Source: Desulfosporosinus acidiphilus SJ4 | GTDB lineage: Bacteria; Bacillota; Desulfitobacteriia; Desulfitobacteriales; Desulfitobacteriaceae | Length of the DNA: 64,000 bases | Direction of reading: 5' to 3' | Assembly (NCBI RefSeq): GCF_000255115.2 | Contig: NC_018068.1 | Coordinates: 930,001 to 994,000, forward strand | Shown here: one piece after another, positions 1-8,021 of the stretch | Position numbering within the stretch: the stretch's first letter is position 1 | Layout of the letters: the number at the start of each line of letters is the position of its first letter | Notes under the pieces: model-generated | Told to the model about the DNA's origin: nothing | The model's database searches: none | The model's input: only the letters and a program-made list of their open reading frames with translations | Made by a program: the position numbers and the translations under genes

Positions 1-178
1 CGGGCGCATACTTCCATATTAGGCCCTAATTCAGTAAGAACCAATTGAGCCGCGGCTTTGTCAATGCCTGGATGCGAATCAATGATGTCAACAAGTTCCC
101 GGTAAGGTAAGCATTTCTCATCAATCATTTGTTCTAACTTGGCAATTTGTGAATGAAGAAGCTCAGAACAATCTCCAT
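1..178 (-). pseudogene. IS110-family transposase, degenerate C-terminal fragment (runs off left edge)
   Basis: Read on the minus strand, this stretch encodes a helix ending in QIAKLEQMIDEK followed by VDIIDSHPGIDKAAAQLVL. That matches the helix-hairpin-helix-like 'IDSIPGIG..TAA..LAEIG' segment of the C-terminal Transposase_20 domain of IS110-type transposases. Upstream (towards 180) the frame meets a stop and the homology ends, so no complete gene lies in the window. The remainder may continue past base 1. Whether the element is a dead remnant or only interrupted at this end cannot be told. Confidence 0.55.
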
Positions 179-447
179 TGAATCTTCAAGGATATTGTGC
201 ACGGGAATACAATATTTACAGTGTTCTCCATAACTACTTTGTTGTAGTTCTCTTCCAATAGCAAGTTTTCAATTTTTCAAGGTCAGAGGTTATTGAAGTA
301 TAGGTTCTGATTGTTGTGTGCCGCAAAGCGGCATGAGAATTTCCCTGAAATACTGGCCGATATTTTTCCAGAATCGCCATAATAAAAGAAATCCCAAAGG
401 GTTTGGTAGGAATTCAGAAGCGACTAGCAACAAAATTTCAGTACCCT
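179..447. other. non-coding or decayed spacer
   Basis: No frame with recognisable protein similarity was found. A short GC-rich palindrome, TGCCGCAAAGCGGCA, lies near 319-333. The region separates two gene fragments and is probably decayed sequence. Confidence 0.4.
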
Positions 448-678
448 CTATAAAGAATTCCTACTATTAGATTCTCCAAGAGGATTGACCTTTTCTCGAT
501 AAAGCAGATACTTCAGAGTTAGTGTTTTTCCGAGCTGTTTGCGCAGATAATCCCGAAAGAGATGATGATGTCTGAACCATGTGCCCTGATCATCCAAAGG
601 GATCAGAAAGCTGTTCTGTTCGTACAGTTCCTGGAGCAGCCGGGTGCCGTCCCGCCGCCAAGGCCCTACCTGGTACAT
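448..678 (-). pseudogene. MalT/LuxR-type ATP-dependent regulator, internal fragment
   Basis: The 76-residue frame contains LLQELYEQNSFLIPLDDQG followed by WFRHHHLFRDYLRKQL. This is the hallmark stretch after the ATPase module of large MalT/LuxR-type (STAND) transcription activators ('..ANLFLVPLDDE..WYRYHHLFADLLR..'). Complete proteins have about 850-900 residues, with an N-terminal NTPase and a C-terminal LuxR helix-turn-helix; neither is present. The frame runs into unrelated sequence after KQLGKTLTLKYLLYREK. It is a relic of a larger gene, not a functional small protein. Confidence 0.6.
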
Positions 679-1007
679 TCGGCATCTTTATTGACCGTTC
701 AAGGCACGTTGATATTACTTCATTGAGAATCAATATTTAGTTTTTCTGGAGGTAAGACAAAAGAAGTTTACCGAATTAAACATTAATGCTTTAATAATAT
801 ATTCAAGGTGCTGCCCCATAAAACACTATTTTCTTGGCCTTTGCCTAAACGGCGGGGGCCTTTTCGCGTAAGCAGATATTTAGATGGAACGCTGCGTGAC
901 GAAAACTGTCATAAACGGTGTGGAGCAGAGGAAAAGGTGGAGATAACATCAAATCCTTACCTATCGTTATTGTTTAGGGGAAAACGAGCTAAAAAGGCTA
1001 AATAATG

Positions 1008-1132
1008 AGTCACAGTGTCGTGGGTGACTTGAGACTGTTAAATTAGGCTTCTGTAATTACTGGAAATATTGTGGGGTATGAGGAAGTGCTACATCAGCAC
1101 TTTAAATAAGTTACGTTGCCGGGCGCTGTGAC
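1008..1132 (+). ncRNA. possible structured RNA ending in an intrinsic terminator
   Basis: Several perfect helices lie close together. AGTCAC 1008-1013 pairs with GTGACT 1024-1029. AAGTGCT 1084-1090 pairs with AGCACTT 1096-1102 around a 5-nt loop. GTCACAG 1009-1015 can alternatively pair long-range with CTGTGAC 1126-1132, enclosing the second hairpin. A strong terminator follows ten bases later. Mutually exclusive local and long-range helices before a terminator suggest a small RNA or attenuator, but no known RNA family was recognised and no promoter was identified. Confidence 0.3.
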
Positions 1133-1141
1133 ATGACGAAA

Positions 1142-1174
1142 GGCTCTCTCCTTAGTTTGGAGGGAGCCTTTTTA
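1142..1174 (+). terminator. intrinsic terminator
   Basis: A perfect 10-bp stem, GGCTCTCTCC (1142-1151) with GGAGGGAGCC (1159-1168, one G-U pair), has a 7-nt loop and is followed by a T-rich tract. It points along the plus strand and ends the possible structured RNA just upstream. Confidence 0.75.
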
Positions 1175-1253
1175 TTTAAGAAAATAATATCTTATAACGA
1201 AGAGGAATTATTGGCACTCAGTTGCTTAATCTAGATTGTATATTGGACTTTTG

Positions 1254-2480
1254 CTAATTGTTGTAATATGGGTATGTGTATGGGGAGTAATCGCGGTAGG
1301 GATAAGATCTTTGATGGAATTTTTGGTTGTATTGGTCTTCGTTGTTATTTGAAGAATCATTGTCATATTGGTCCTCATTGTCATTTGAAGAATCAGTAGT
1401 TAGATCGGTTGTTGGGACAGTAATAGCACTAGGAGTCGTTGTAGTATTTGTGTTCCCACCTCCCAGAATTTCATTTACACGATTAACGACCCAATCTGGT
1501 AAACCAACAGATCCTCCAAGGACGTTAACTTGTGGCGTAACACCAGTCGTTCGGAGAGTAATGAGATAATCGCGAATTGCAGGGGGCAGCGCTCTTGCTT
1601 TAGGATCAACTAATAAGATAGGTGAATTGTTTTGTGCAGCTAATGTACTTCCAGAAAGAGCGTCGGCAAAATCAAAACCATTAGCTAGATAAATTTGCGT
1701 TGGATTGGGGTAAAACTTATACAAGATCTGAGATAGGGTATCGAATCTATCCTGACCGCCAAACCGCTGAATTTGAGCGTTAGGTGCAGCGGTTTGAAGT
1801 TCCGTTTGAATGGAATCGTGTAAAATGAACTTTCCGCCGACAATATAAATATCCGATGGTTGATCCGAGGTAACGAAATCCTTCACAGTTTGAGGCAGTT
1901 GATTAGGTCCGCTTAAAAGAATCGGCCATCCTTTGCTAGCAGCTATAGAAGCAACCCCTAACGCATCTGGGAAATCATAACCGCTGGCAACGACAATTGC
2001 CGTCCCGGTGGTTACAGAAAGATTTTTAACAATAAGCGCATCTGTTGCAAAACGGTCGTTCCCTCCCAAACGGGTTACTGTATAACCAGCATTCAACAAC
2101 CAGTCTTCAACTTTTCGAGGAACAACGGCTGCTCCACCAACAATAGTGACGGTTCCTCCAGATGCCAAATGGTTTCTAATAAAGTCCAAACTGACTTGTG
2201 AATCGTGCATGTTAGTACCTACCAAGATAATCGGGGCTTGAAGCTTTGTCGACAGAGAACTGGCTGCTAAAGCATCTGGGAAACTATATGCGGAAGCAAG
2301 AATAACATTTGAAACTTGTTGCCCTTGGAATTCTTGTCCGGCTATGGAAATGGACGTTTGGAAACGATCTTGACCAGCGAATCGATTATATCTGGGAGCG
2401 GCTTGAACACTTCCGACTAATGTAAAGAGGAGTAGGATACTTATCATGACTAAAGTAGAAAATTTAAAATGTTTATTCAT
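1254..2480 (-). CDS. secreted cell-wall-binding repeat 2 (CWB2) protein
   Basis: A 408-residue exported protein. Residues 1-27 are a signal peptide (basic start, hydrophobic core, cleavage after VQA). Three CWB2 repeats of about 100 residues follow, each opening with a basic-aromatic-Gly-x-DRF-x-T motif: RFAGQDRFQTS, RLGGNDRFATD and RFGGQDRFDTL. CWB2 modules anchor proteins non-covalently to the Gram-positive wall. The last 60 residues are a low-complexity Thr/Asn/Asp/Tyr tail with no known domain, so the protein is an anchor without an obvious enzymatic module. It is transcribed alone. The start ATG at 2480 is preceded by a purine-rich GGGAGGG. A damaged paralogue lies near 10315-10500. Confidence 0.88.
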   Translation of the reverse strand: MNKHFKFSTLVMISILLLFTLVGSVQAAPRYNRFAGQDRFQTSISIAGQEFQGQQVSNVILASAYSFPDALAASSLSTKLQAPIILVGTNMHDSQVSLDFIRNHLASGGTVTIVGGAAVVPRKVEDWLLNAGYTVTRLGGNDRFATDALIVKNLSVTTGTAIVVASGYDFPDALGVASIAASKGWPILLSGPNQLPQTVKDFVTSDQPSDIYIVGGKFILHDSIQTELQTAAPNAQIQRFGGQDRFDTLSQILYKFYPNPTQIYLANGFDFADALSGSTLAAQNNSPILLVDPKARALPPAIRDYLITLRTTGVTPQVNVLGGSVGLPDWVVNRVNEILGGGNTNTTTTPSAITVPTTDLTTDSSNDNEDQYDNDSSNNNEDQYNQKFHQRSYPYRDYSPYTYPYYNN

Positions 2481-2650
2481 GTTTTCCCTCCCGAATCTTT
2501 TCTTATTATTAAATATAGCGGTTAGAAATTTATTATTGTATAAGCCATTCCTCCCATAATATATAGGTCATTTCTCCTAGTTATTAAGATAAAATTCAGA
2601 GTTGAAAGTTATCCCATAGAAATACATCCAGGTAAGGAATACCTAGGAGT

Positions 2651-3459
2651 CGATTTATTAATCGCTAAGAATGCCGCCGATGTGATCGTCGCTTCAGGCT
2701 ATTTCGAAGACGGTTTTGCCCTGCAAACAGGCTCAGGTGGAGCTTCGTTTGCTGCGACTAGATTTTTATGGGAAAAGATGATTGAGAGAAATATCAAAGC
2801 TAGTTTTGCGTTAGGCGGGATTACCGGACAGATGGTTGAGCTCCATGAGGAAGGACTTATTAAAAAGTTACTGGATGTCCAAGGCTTTGACCTCAAAGCG
2901 GTTGCCTCACTTAAGAATAATAGGTTCCACCAACAGATTGCTGCTGGGTATTATGCGAGCCCTGATAATCCGGGAAGCGCTGTCAACCAATTGGATGTCA
3001 CTGTGTTGAGTGCTTTGGAAATAGATTTGGATTTTAATGTGAATGTCATTACCGGATCTGACGGAGTGATTCGCGGTGCTTCAGGAGGGGCGGAGGAATT
3101 AGGACCTATGGAATTGATCGCTGCGGCCATTACCAAATTAGGCGGACCGCCGCTTACGTGCGTGAATTCTCAAGGTGCTCCGTGGGTTTCAACGTATATT
3201 GATCAAAGCACTGATTATCTCACTATGCTGCAGGTAGATATTCAAGCGGAAACTCGGGCGGCTCTCCTTTTTCAACAACATTTAGAGTCAACCACAGATC
3301 CTCATATGAAAAAAATGATCAACTTTCTCATTACCAGAGAAGAGTACATAAACGTTTGCTCCAAAAGGCACTAGTGCTAATTCGAGAAAACGGGTCGCCT
3401 GAGGAATTCAATGAATTGATTTATGACTATAAGATGAGTTTGCGGGTTTTGGAATGAAA
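2651..3459 (+). pseudogene. chimeric remnant: citrate lyase alpha C-terminus joined to Mn-catalase/CotJC-like C-terminus
   Basis: From VDLLIAKNAADVIVASGYF to VITGSDGVIRGASGG (about 2651-3087) the frame matches the C-terminal part of CitF, the citrate lyase alpha (CoA-transferase) subunit. Without a stop it then continues as EELGPMELIAAAITKL, GAPWVSTYI and VDIQAETRAALLFQQHLE. This is the four-helix bundle end of the manganese catalase/CotJC family (compare 'EELGHLEII.A..Y.L', 'DIAAE.RAR..YE'). Near 3349 a one-base frameshift occurs: the family-like tail HKRLLQKALVLIRENG continues in another frame to TGA at 3457-3459. The CitF N-terminus and the catalase N-terminus are both missing. It is best explained as a deletion fusion of two dead genes. 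Confidence 0.72.
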
Positions 3460-3744
3460 GAGAGAAAAATAGGCTTAGGCACTTTCTAAAAGAATTGCCT
3501 AGGCCTAAGAATTTAATCTTATTACCTTTGTGGGCGGTACAGACGTCATTTTTGTGGCCCTGGTTCATGCTGAATTGCGGGTTGACATAATACAAAACAT
3601 ATAAAAAACATAAACATCCTAAAGTTAAAATCATAATTAACTATGTCGATGAGGGGATAAAAAATGTTGTTATCTCAGGAACCCTAATAGCATTTCTGCA
3701 AGGAGATATATCATCCTCCTCTGTGTCGAAAAAATCGAAATGGA
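3460..3744. other. intergenic spacer
   Basis: AT-rich, with no supported gene. It lies between the decayed chimera and the 3' end of the sensor kinase. The first 40 bases (to about 3490) are repeated in diverged form near 32840-32880. Confidence 0.4.
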
Positions 3745-5502
3745 TTAATCTTCTTGATAAACCGGAAAACTTACGGAAAATGTAGAGCCTTTGCCAAGCT
3801 CGCTGTTTAACCCTACTTCTCCTTCATATGCTTCGACAAGGTTTTTCGCAATGGCCAATCCTAAACCACTACCATTTGCATACTCCTGAACATACCTGCC
3901 CTGTTTGAACCTATCCCAAATTATTACCTGCTCTTCAGCCGGAATGCCTGGTCCCTGATCGGTCACCGATATTTTTACTTTATTACCCTTTTCTTTAGCA
4001 GCGATCAGAATCTCTCCTCCCTCCGGGGAGTAACGCAAGGCATTATCAATCAAATTGAGCATGATTTGTTTTAAGCGATCCGTGCCGCCATTTATCGGTT
4101 TAATATTTGCTTCATATTCAAAATTGATTCTTACGTTTTTCATTTCGGAAACAGGTTCAATCTGGTGTTTAATATCCTCTAAAACATTGTGGATATAAAC
4201 TCTTTCATGCGGGAGTTCTAGAGCGCCGCCATACTGAATACGGTTCAACTCCAGCAAATCATTTACCAAGCGGCGCATACGCAAAGTTTCATTATGAATT
4301 GTTTCCAAGTAAGAACGTTTTTTTTCTTCATCAGTTATTACATTGTCAAGGAGAGCCTCGGAATAGCCCTGCAAATACGACAAAGGCGTACGCAATTCAT
4401 GGGATACGTTTGCAACAAAATCCCTGCGTAAATCCTCTAATTGTTTTTCTTTAGTAATATTATGCCATACGGCTACCAGGCCACCGCATTCCTGATCCGT
4501 AATCAGCGGTGATGTTTCTACACTGTAAACCTGATCCTTAAACCTAAATTCCCCCTGGTGAGGAATAGGTTCCAGCATTGAATTAAGCAAAAAGGTTCTC
4601 AAGGATTGCGGTAGATTGTCAAGAGTCAGTGAAGCGCCGCCAATAACCGGTTCCAACAACCGCTTGGTCATTCGGTTGGCAAGAATAACCTGTCCGGTTG
4701 GGGATATGGTTAATACCCCATCCTCAATGCTGCCGAGAATATTGGCTAATTGCTGGCGTTCTCGCTCGTTTTCATGGATCTTCTGCTTTATTTCATCAGA
4801 TAAAGTATTAAAGGAATGGCCCAGAGATGCCAGTTCATCAGTAGAATTCGCAGGTAACGGGCGGGAATAATTTCCGGTTGCGATATCTTTAATCGCGCGA
4901 TCCATCTCCACTACCGGACTGGCTACTCTTTTTGCAAGGAGCAGACCTAAAGGAACCGCTAAAAGAAAGGAAAGTGTCAAGCCCCAGCCAATCGAGTTGG
5001 TTACCGATATGCTCACTGCATTTAAATAAGTCATGGGCTCAATCACAAAGATCCCGCCCATAAACTGATTGTCTTTAATGATGGGCGCGGCGACCTTCAA
5101 AATATGCCCGCTTGCATAATCGGCCTTGCCTTCATAGGAAATGTCTTGTCCTTTTCTGAGTTGAGCAATATCTTCAACTGGCATATCAAAATTAAGCCAA
5201 TTCCGGATTTGATGTGTGCCGAGGATAACCTTTCCGTCGGCATTCGTAGCCAGTAGATCATATTTTAAAAGGTTTCCCAGAAAAGCAAAATGGTCATCGG
5301 CGCTTTGAATATTTTGCAAAGAAGAAACGTAAAATGCTAAGCTGTTAGCAGTATCCGTTAATTCTTCATTTTCTTCTGCTGCATAGCCATAATAAAAATC
5401 ATGAGTGGATTTGGCCAGTATTCCGCCGAAAATAAGCAGCACCAAGAACACCCAGGCGACAATGACTATCCAGATCTTGCCGGCAAAACTTCGAAAGATC
5501 AT
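3745..5502 (-). CDS. membrane sensor histidine kinase (HAMP-PAS-HisKA-HATPase)
   Basis: A 585-residue PhoR/ResE-type kinase. TM1 is at about 9-31, followed by a 140-residue extracytoplasmic sensor loop. TM2 is at about 172-194, then HAMP (about 195-247) and a PAS-like domain (about 250-345). The HisKA dimerisation domain carries the phospho-acceptor His in [13 protein letters not shown]. The ATPase has an N box ([11 protein letters not shown]) and G boxes ([15 protein letters not shown]). It overlaps the upstream response regulator by 4 bp, so the pair is co-translated. Its signal is unknown. The divergent gene encodes a cupredoxin lipoprotein, so a redox, metal or envelope cue is possible, but that is inference. 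Confidence 0.9.
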   Translation of the reverse strand: MIFRSFAGKIWIVIVAWVFLVLLIFGGILAKSTHDFYYGYAAEENEELTDTANSLAFYVSSLQNIQSADDHFAFLGNLLKYDLLATNADGKVILGTHQIRNWLNFDMPVEDIAQLRKGQDISYEGKADYASGHILKVAAPIIKDNQFMGGIFVIEPMTYLNAVSISVTNSIGWGLTLSFLLAVPLGLLLAKRVASPVVEMDRAIKDIATGNYSRPLPANSTDELASLGHSFNTLSDEIKQKIHENERERQQLANILGSIEDGVLTISPTGQVILANRMTKRLLEPVIGGASLTLDNLPQSLRTFLLNSMLEPIPHQGEFRFKDQVYSVETSPLITDQECGGLVAVWHNITKEKQLEDLRRDFVANVSHELRTPLSYLQGYSEALLDNVITDEEKKRSYLETIHNETLRMRRLVNDLLELNRIQYGGALELPHERVYIHNVLEDIKHQIEPVSEMKNVRINFEYEANIKPINGGTDRLKQIMLNLIDNALRYSPEGGEILIAAKEKGNKVKISVTDQGPGIPAEEQVIIWDRFKQGRYVQEYANGSGLGLAIAKNLVEAYEGEVGLNSELGKGSTFSVSFPVYQED

Positions 5503-6197
5503 CTCGGCACCTCAAATTTATACCCTATACCCCAAACCGTCTGCAAATAGTTAAACGGCGCAATGCTATTGAATTTTTCACGCAGGTTTTTCACGTGTAC
5601 ATCAACGATACGCAATTCCGCCAGATAATCTTCACCCCAGGCCAGAGACATGATCTGCTCACGCGAATAAACCTGCAGGGGTTTTTTAGCAAGCAAGATT
5701 AAAAGACTAAATTCTTTGGGAGTCAAGATGATTTCTTGATTGAACCATTCAACCCAGTGGCGCGCATTATCAATAAGTAAATTAGGATAGCGCAAAAGGG
5801 CCTCATTAGTCTGCTGAAATTTCACTGAGCGCCGCAAAAGCGCTTTGGCTCTCGCGGTCAGTTCTCTGGGACTAAACGGTTTTACTACATAATCATCAGC
5901 CCCATATTCAAAGCCGAGTAAACGGTCTGCTTCTTCCCCTTTGGCAGTGAGGAGCAAAATCGGCAAGTCCACTTGACTGGAGCGAATCATGCGGCACAAA
6001 GTCAAACCATCCAGTTGAGGCATCATGACATCAAGGATAACCAAATCAAATGCTTCATTTTTAAGTTCTGCTTCGGCTTTTAAACCGTCTGCCGCTTCAA
6101 TCACTTCAAATCCCGAATTTTCCAGGTATACCTGTACCAATTCTCTTAAACCGGCCTCATCGTCAACCAAAAGTACTCTTGGTTTTAACAAATCCAT
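5499..6197 (-). CDS. OmpR/PhoB-family response regulator
   Basis: 232 residues. The receiver domain (1-120) has the acidic pair VDDE, phospho-acceptor Asp in VILDVMMP, Thr in LLLTAKG and Lys in VVKPFSP. A winged-helix DNA-binding domain (about 135-230) ends in TVWGIGYKF, typical of the OmpR family. It precedes the kinase in one transcript with a 4-bp overlap. ATG at 6197 follows a GAGGTG ribosome site. Three 11-bp direct repeats in the divergent promoter region (6259-6291) have the spacing expected for binding sites of this family, so autoregulation and control of the lipoprotein gene are plausible. Confidence 0.92.
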   Translation of the reverse strand: MDLLKPRVLLVDDEAGLRELVQVYLENSGFEVIEAADGLKAEAELKNEAFDLVILDVMMPQLDGLTLCRMIRSSQVDLPILLLTAKGEEADRLLGFEYGADDYVVKPFSPRELTARAKALLRRSVKFQQTNEALLRYPNLLIDNARHWVEWFNQEIILTPKEFSLLILLAKKPLQVYSREQIMSLAWGEDYLAELRIVDVHVKNLREKFNSIAPFNYLQTVWGIGYKFEVPR

Positions 6198-6258
6198 AAC
6201 TAATACACCTCGGCTTTATTATAAACAAAATCCCGGTATAACGACATATTGCATTTAA

Positions 6259-6313
6259 TTCTTCATATATTCTTCATATATTCTTTATTAAAACTATATT
6301 TAATTCCTATATT
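6259..6313 (+). promoter_or_regulatory. triple 11-bp direct repeat (candidate response-regulator operator) and -10 element
   Basis: TTCTTCATATA at 6259-6269 and 6270-6280 is followed by the imperfect TTCTTTATTAA at 6281-6291, all in exact 11-bp register. OmpR/PhoB-family dimers typically bind such tandem repeats. A TATATT -10 candidate sits at 6308-6313, placing the third repeat over a poor -35 region, the layout of an activated promoter for the cupredoxin gene. That the neighbouring regulator binds here is inferred from family and position. Confidence 0.5.
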
Positions 6314-6371
6314 ATCACCTAGTGAGTGTTTTCACAGCTTAATTTATTAATCAAGGAGGAATTTGAATACC

Positions 6372-7247
6372 ATGAAAAAGTCACTGCTTTTGCCCCCCAT
6401 GGCCCTGCTAATTTCCCTCGTTCTGACCGCCTGCGGAACCACTTCAACCACTTCTTCTGCTGCTCCGGCAGCGACAACTCAGGCTCCGGCTCAAACTCCC
6501 CAAATTACCAAAGTGGATGATCAAGTCATGACCGTCGTACCTGATTTAAAGCTTGGTTCTGATGGCAAAATTCACGATTCTTTCTCTCCCGCTGATTTAA
6601 CAATCATGCAAGGTGTTCCGACAAAAGTTACGGTATTAAATTATGACGACGGCGCCCATGACATTGTCGCTAAAGACCTTAAGTTAAATGTCAAAATTCC
6701 TGGTTCAACTAAAAAAGGAGTTCCTTCTACTACCACTTTTACAGTTACGGCTGACAAAACCGGAGATTTCCATTGGCTCTGTGATGTTCCTTGTGATGGT
6801 GCCGGCAACCCCAACAAACCCGGTTCTAATAAAGGCTGGGCTATGGCCAACGACGGCTACATGGCCGGAACGATTCATGTTGTTGCTCCTTCTACCAAGG
6901 ATAACGTTGCCATGACCATTCTTCCCGGAACCAAACTTGGTCCGGATGGCAAAATGCATGATATCTACTCTCCAGCTGATTTAACTCTTGTCAAAGGTCA
7001 AACCACAACCGTAACTGTTTACAACTACGATGATGGGGCACACGATTTTGTCGTCAAAGATCTCAACCTGAATGTCAAAATCCCTGGATCCAAGAAGAAA
7101 GGCGATCCGTCTGTAACCACCTTTACAATCACTGCGGACAAAGCCGGTGACTTCCACTGGGTTTGCGATGTTCCGTGCGACAGTGACGCTAATGGCTGGG
7201 CTATGAGTCATGACGGTTACATGGCCGGTGTCGTTCATGTTCAATAA
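6372..7247 (+). CDS. lipoprotein with two tandem cupredoxin-like domains
   Basis: 291 residues from ATG 6372, which sits 11 nt after AAGGAGG (an upstream TTG at 6363 is too close). The signal peptide ends in a lipobox, LTAC, with the lipidated Cys followed by a Thr/Ala/Pro linker. Two copies of a domain of about 115 residues follow. Each has the order LGSDGKIHD-type start, YDDGAHD, K-DL-LNVKIPGS, DFHW-CDVPCD, WAM and DGYMAG-x-x-HV. Fold and conserved His, Cys and Met suggest copper-binding cupredoxins. The CDVPC spacing (C-x3-C) recalls CuA sites, but the usual His/Met that follow are not in canonical position, so site type is uncertain. Likely an outer-face electron carrier or copper protein. 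Confidence 0.75.
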   Translation: MKKSLLLPPMALLISLVLTACGTTSTTSSAAPAATTQAPAQTPQITKVDDQVMTVVPDLKLGSDGKIHDSFSPADLTIMQGVPTKVTVLNYDDGAHDIVAKDLKLNVKIPGSTKKGVPSTTTFTVTADKTGDFHWLCDVPCDGAGNPNKPGSNKGWAMANDGYMAGTIHVVAPSTKDNVAMTILPGTKLGPDGKMHDIYSPADLTLVKGQTTTVTVYNYDDGAHDFVVKDLNLNVKIPGSKKKGDPSVTTFTITADKAGDFHWVCDVPCDSDANGWAMSHDGYMAGVVHVQ

Positions 7248-7562
7248 TAGTCTGCAATAGCGAAATATCAGTGTTGAACAAACTTACTTTTAATAAGCAA
7301 CACATTTCATACCTGAATATTTTTCTATGTTGTATGTCGGCTTGAGGGACTCTTAACCGGATATAGATAGACCCGCCACCTGGCGGGTCTATCTATATAG
7401 GATTGAGGAAGAAGGCTATTTATGAGGTCTTCCCGAAAGGTTTGGGTGACACACTCACCTCCCCGTGCTCTGTAGTGTACTTGCACGACAAATTTAAGAA
7501 TAGCGCATAGGCAAAATTTTTATAACGTTTTGTGCCTGAGCGTGCGAAAGGAATGGCTATAT
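7248..7562. other. intergenic region with a long hairpin
   Basis: No gene was found. The main feature is the inverted repeat at 7362-7397. The stretch between the hairpin and the Rieske gene presumably holds that gene's promoter, but no convincing -35/-10 pair stands out. Confidence 0.4.
7362..7397. terminator. perfect 17-bp inverted repeat after the cupredoxin gene
   Basis: TATAGATAGACCCGCCA (7362-7378) is exactly mirrored by 7381-7397 with only CC between. As RNA it forms a very stable hairpin. There is no clear T-run, so it may act as a 3' stabiliser or a weak bidirectional terminator. Confidence 0.5.
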
Positions 7563-8021
7563 ATGAATAATGAGCAGGGCAAAGGAATACCCAGAAGGAG
7601 ATTTCTCGCCTGGGGTGCCGGCTCGGTCGGCGCGGTTATCGGTTTAAGTTATGTTGGACTATTGGGGGATTTCTTAAATCCTCCGGCGGCAAATGCCGAA
7701 CCTTTGCAAGAAGTGGGCCGGGTATCGGATTTTGAGGAAGGGACTCCTAAGTTTGTCACTTACAAAGGCAGTACAACCGCTGAAGGGGTTTATGTGGTTA
7801 ATTTAGGCAGTGAAGGTTGGCTGGCTTTGGATTTTCACTGCACCCACCTGCAATGCGGCGTAAACTATGTCGACGCGGTCAAAAAATATATATGTCCTTG
7901 CCATGGCGGTGTTTATGATCTTAAAGGCCAGGTTCTTAGTGGCCCTCCACCCAAGAACTTGCCCAGACGGGTTATTCAGATTCAAGGTGATTCTGTCATG
8001 GTTGGAGGGATAATCGGATGA
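7563..8021 (+). CDS. qcrA: Rieske [2Fe-2S] subunit of menaquinol:cytochrome c-type oxidoreductase
   Basis: 152 residues from ATG 7563, which follows GAAAGGA. The N-terminus has a twin-arginine-like signal (PRRRFLAWG) and one membrane anchor, as usual for Rieske proteins. The cluster-binding motifs are CTHLQC and CPCHGGVYD (C-x-H-x15-17-C-x2-H pattern), followed by the GPPPKNLPR 'Pro loop'. It passes electrons from menaquinol oxidised at the partner cytochrome b to a c-type haem. The stop overlaps the start of the cytochrome b gene by 4 bp (ATGA), so the two are co-translated. Confidence 0.92.
   Translation: MNNEQGKGIPRRRFLAWGAGSVGAVIGLSYVGLLGDFLNPPAANAEPLQEVGRVSDFEEGTPKFVTYKGSTTAEGVYVVNLGSEGWLALDFHCTHLQCGVNYVDAVKKYICPCHGGVYDLKGQVLSGPPPKNLPRRVIQIQGDSVMVGGIIG

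Noticed and set aside
808-1005. 65-codon plus-strand frame with a basic, Arg/Lys-rich product
   Set aside because: No ribosome site before its GTG, no recognisable family, and composition typical of chance translation; it ends just before the structured RNA candidate.
3377-3634. 85-codon minus-strand frame
   Set aside because: It overlaps the Mn-catalase relic tail, has no ribosome site, and has no recognisable family.
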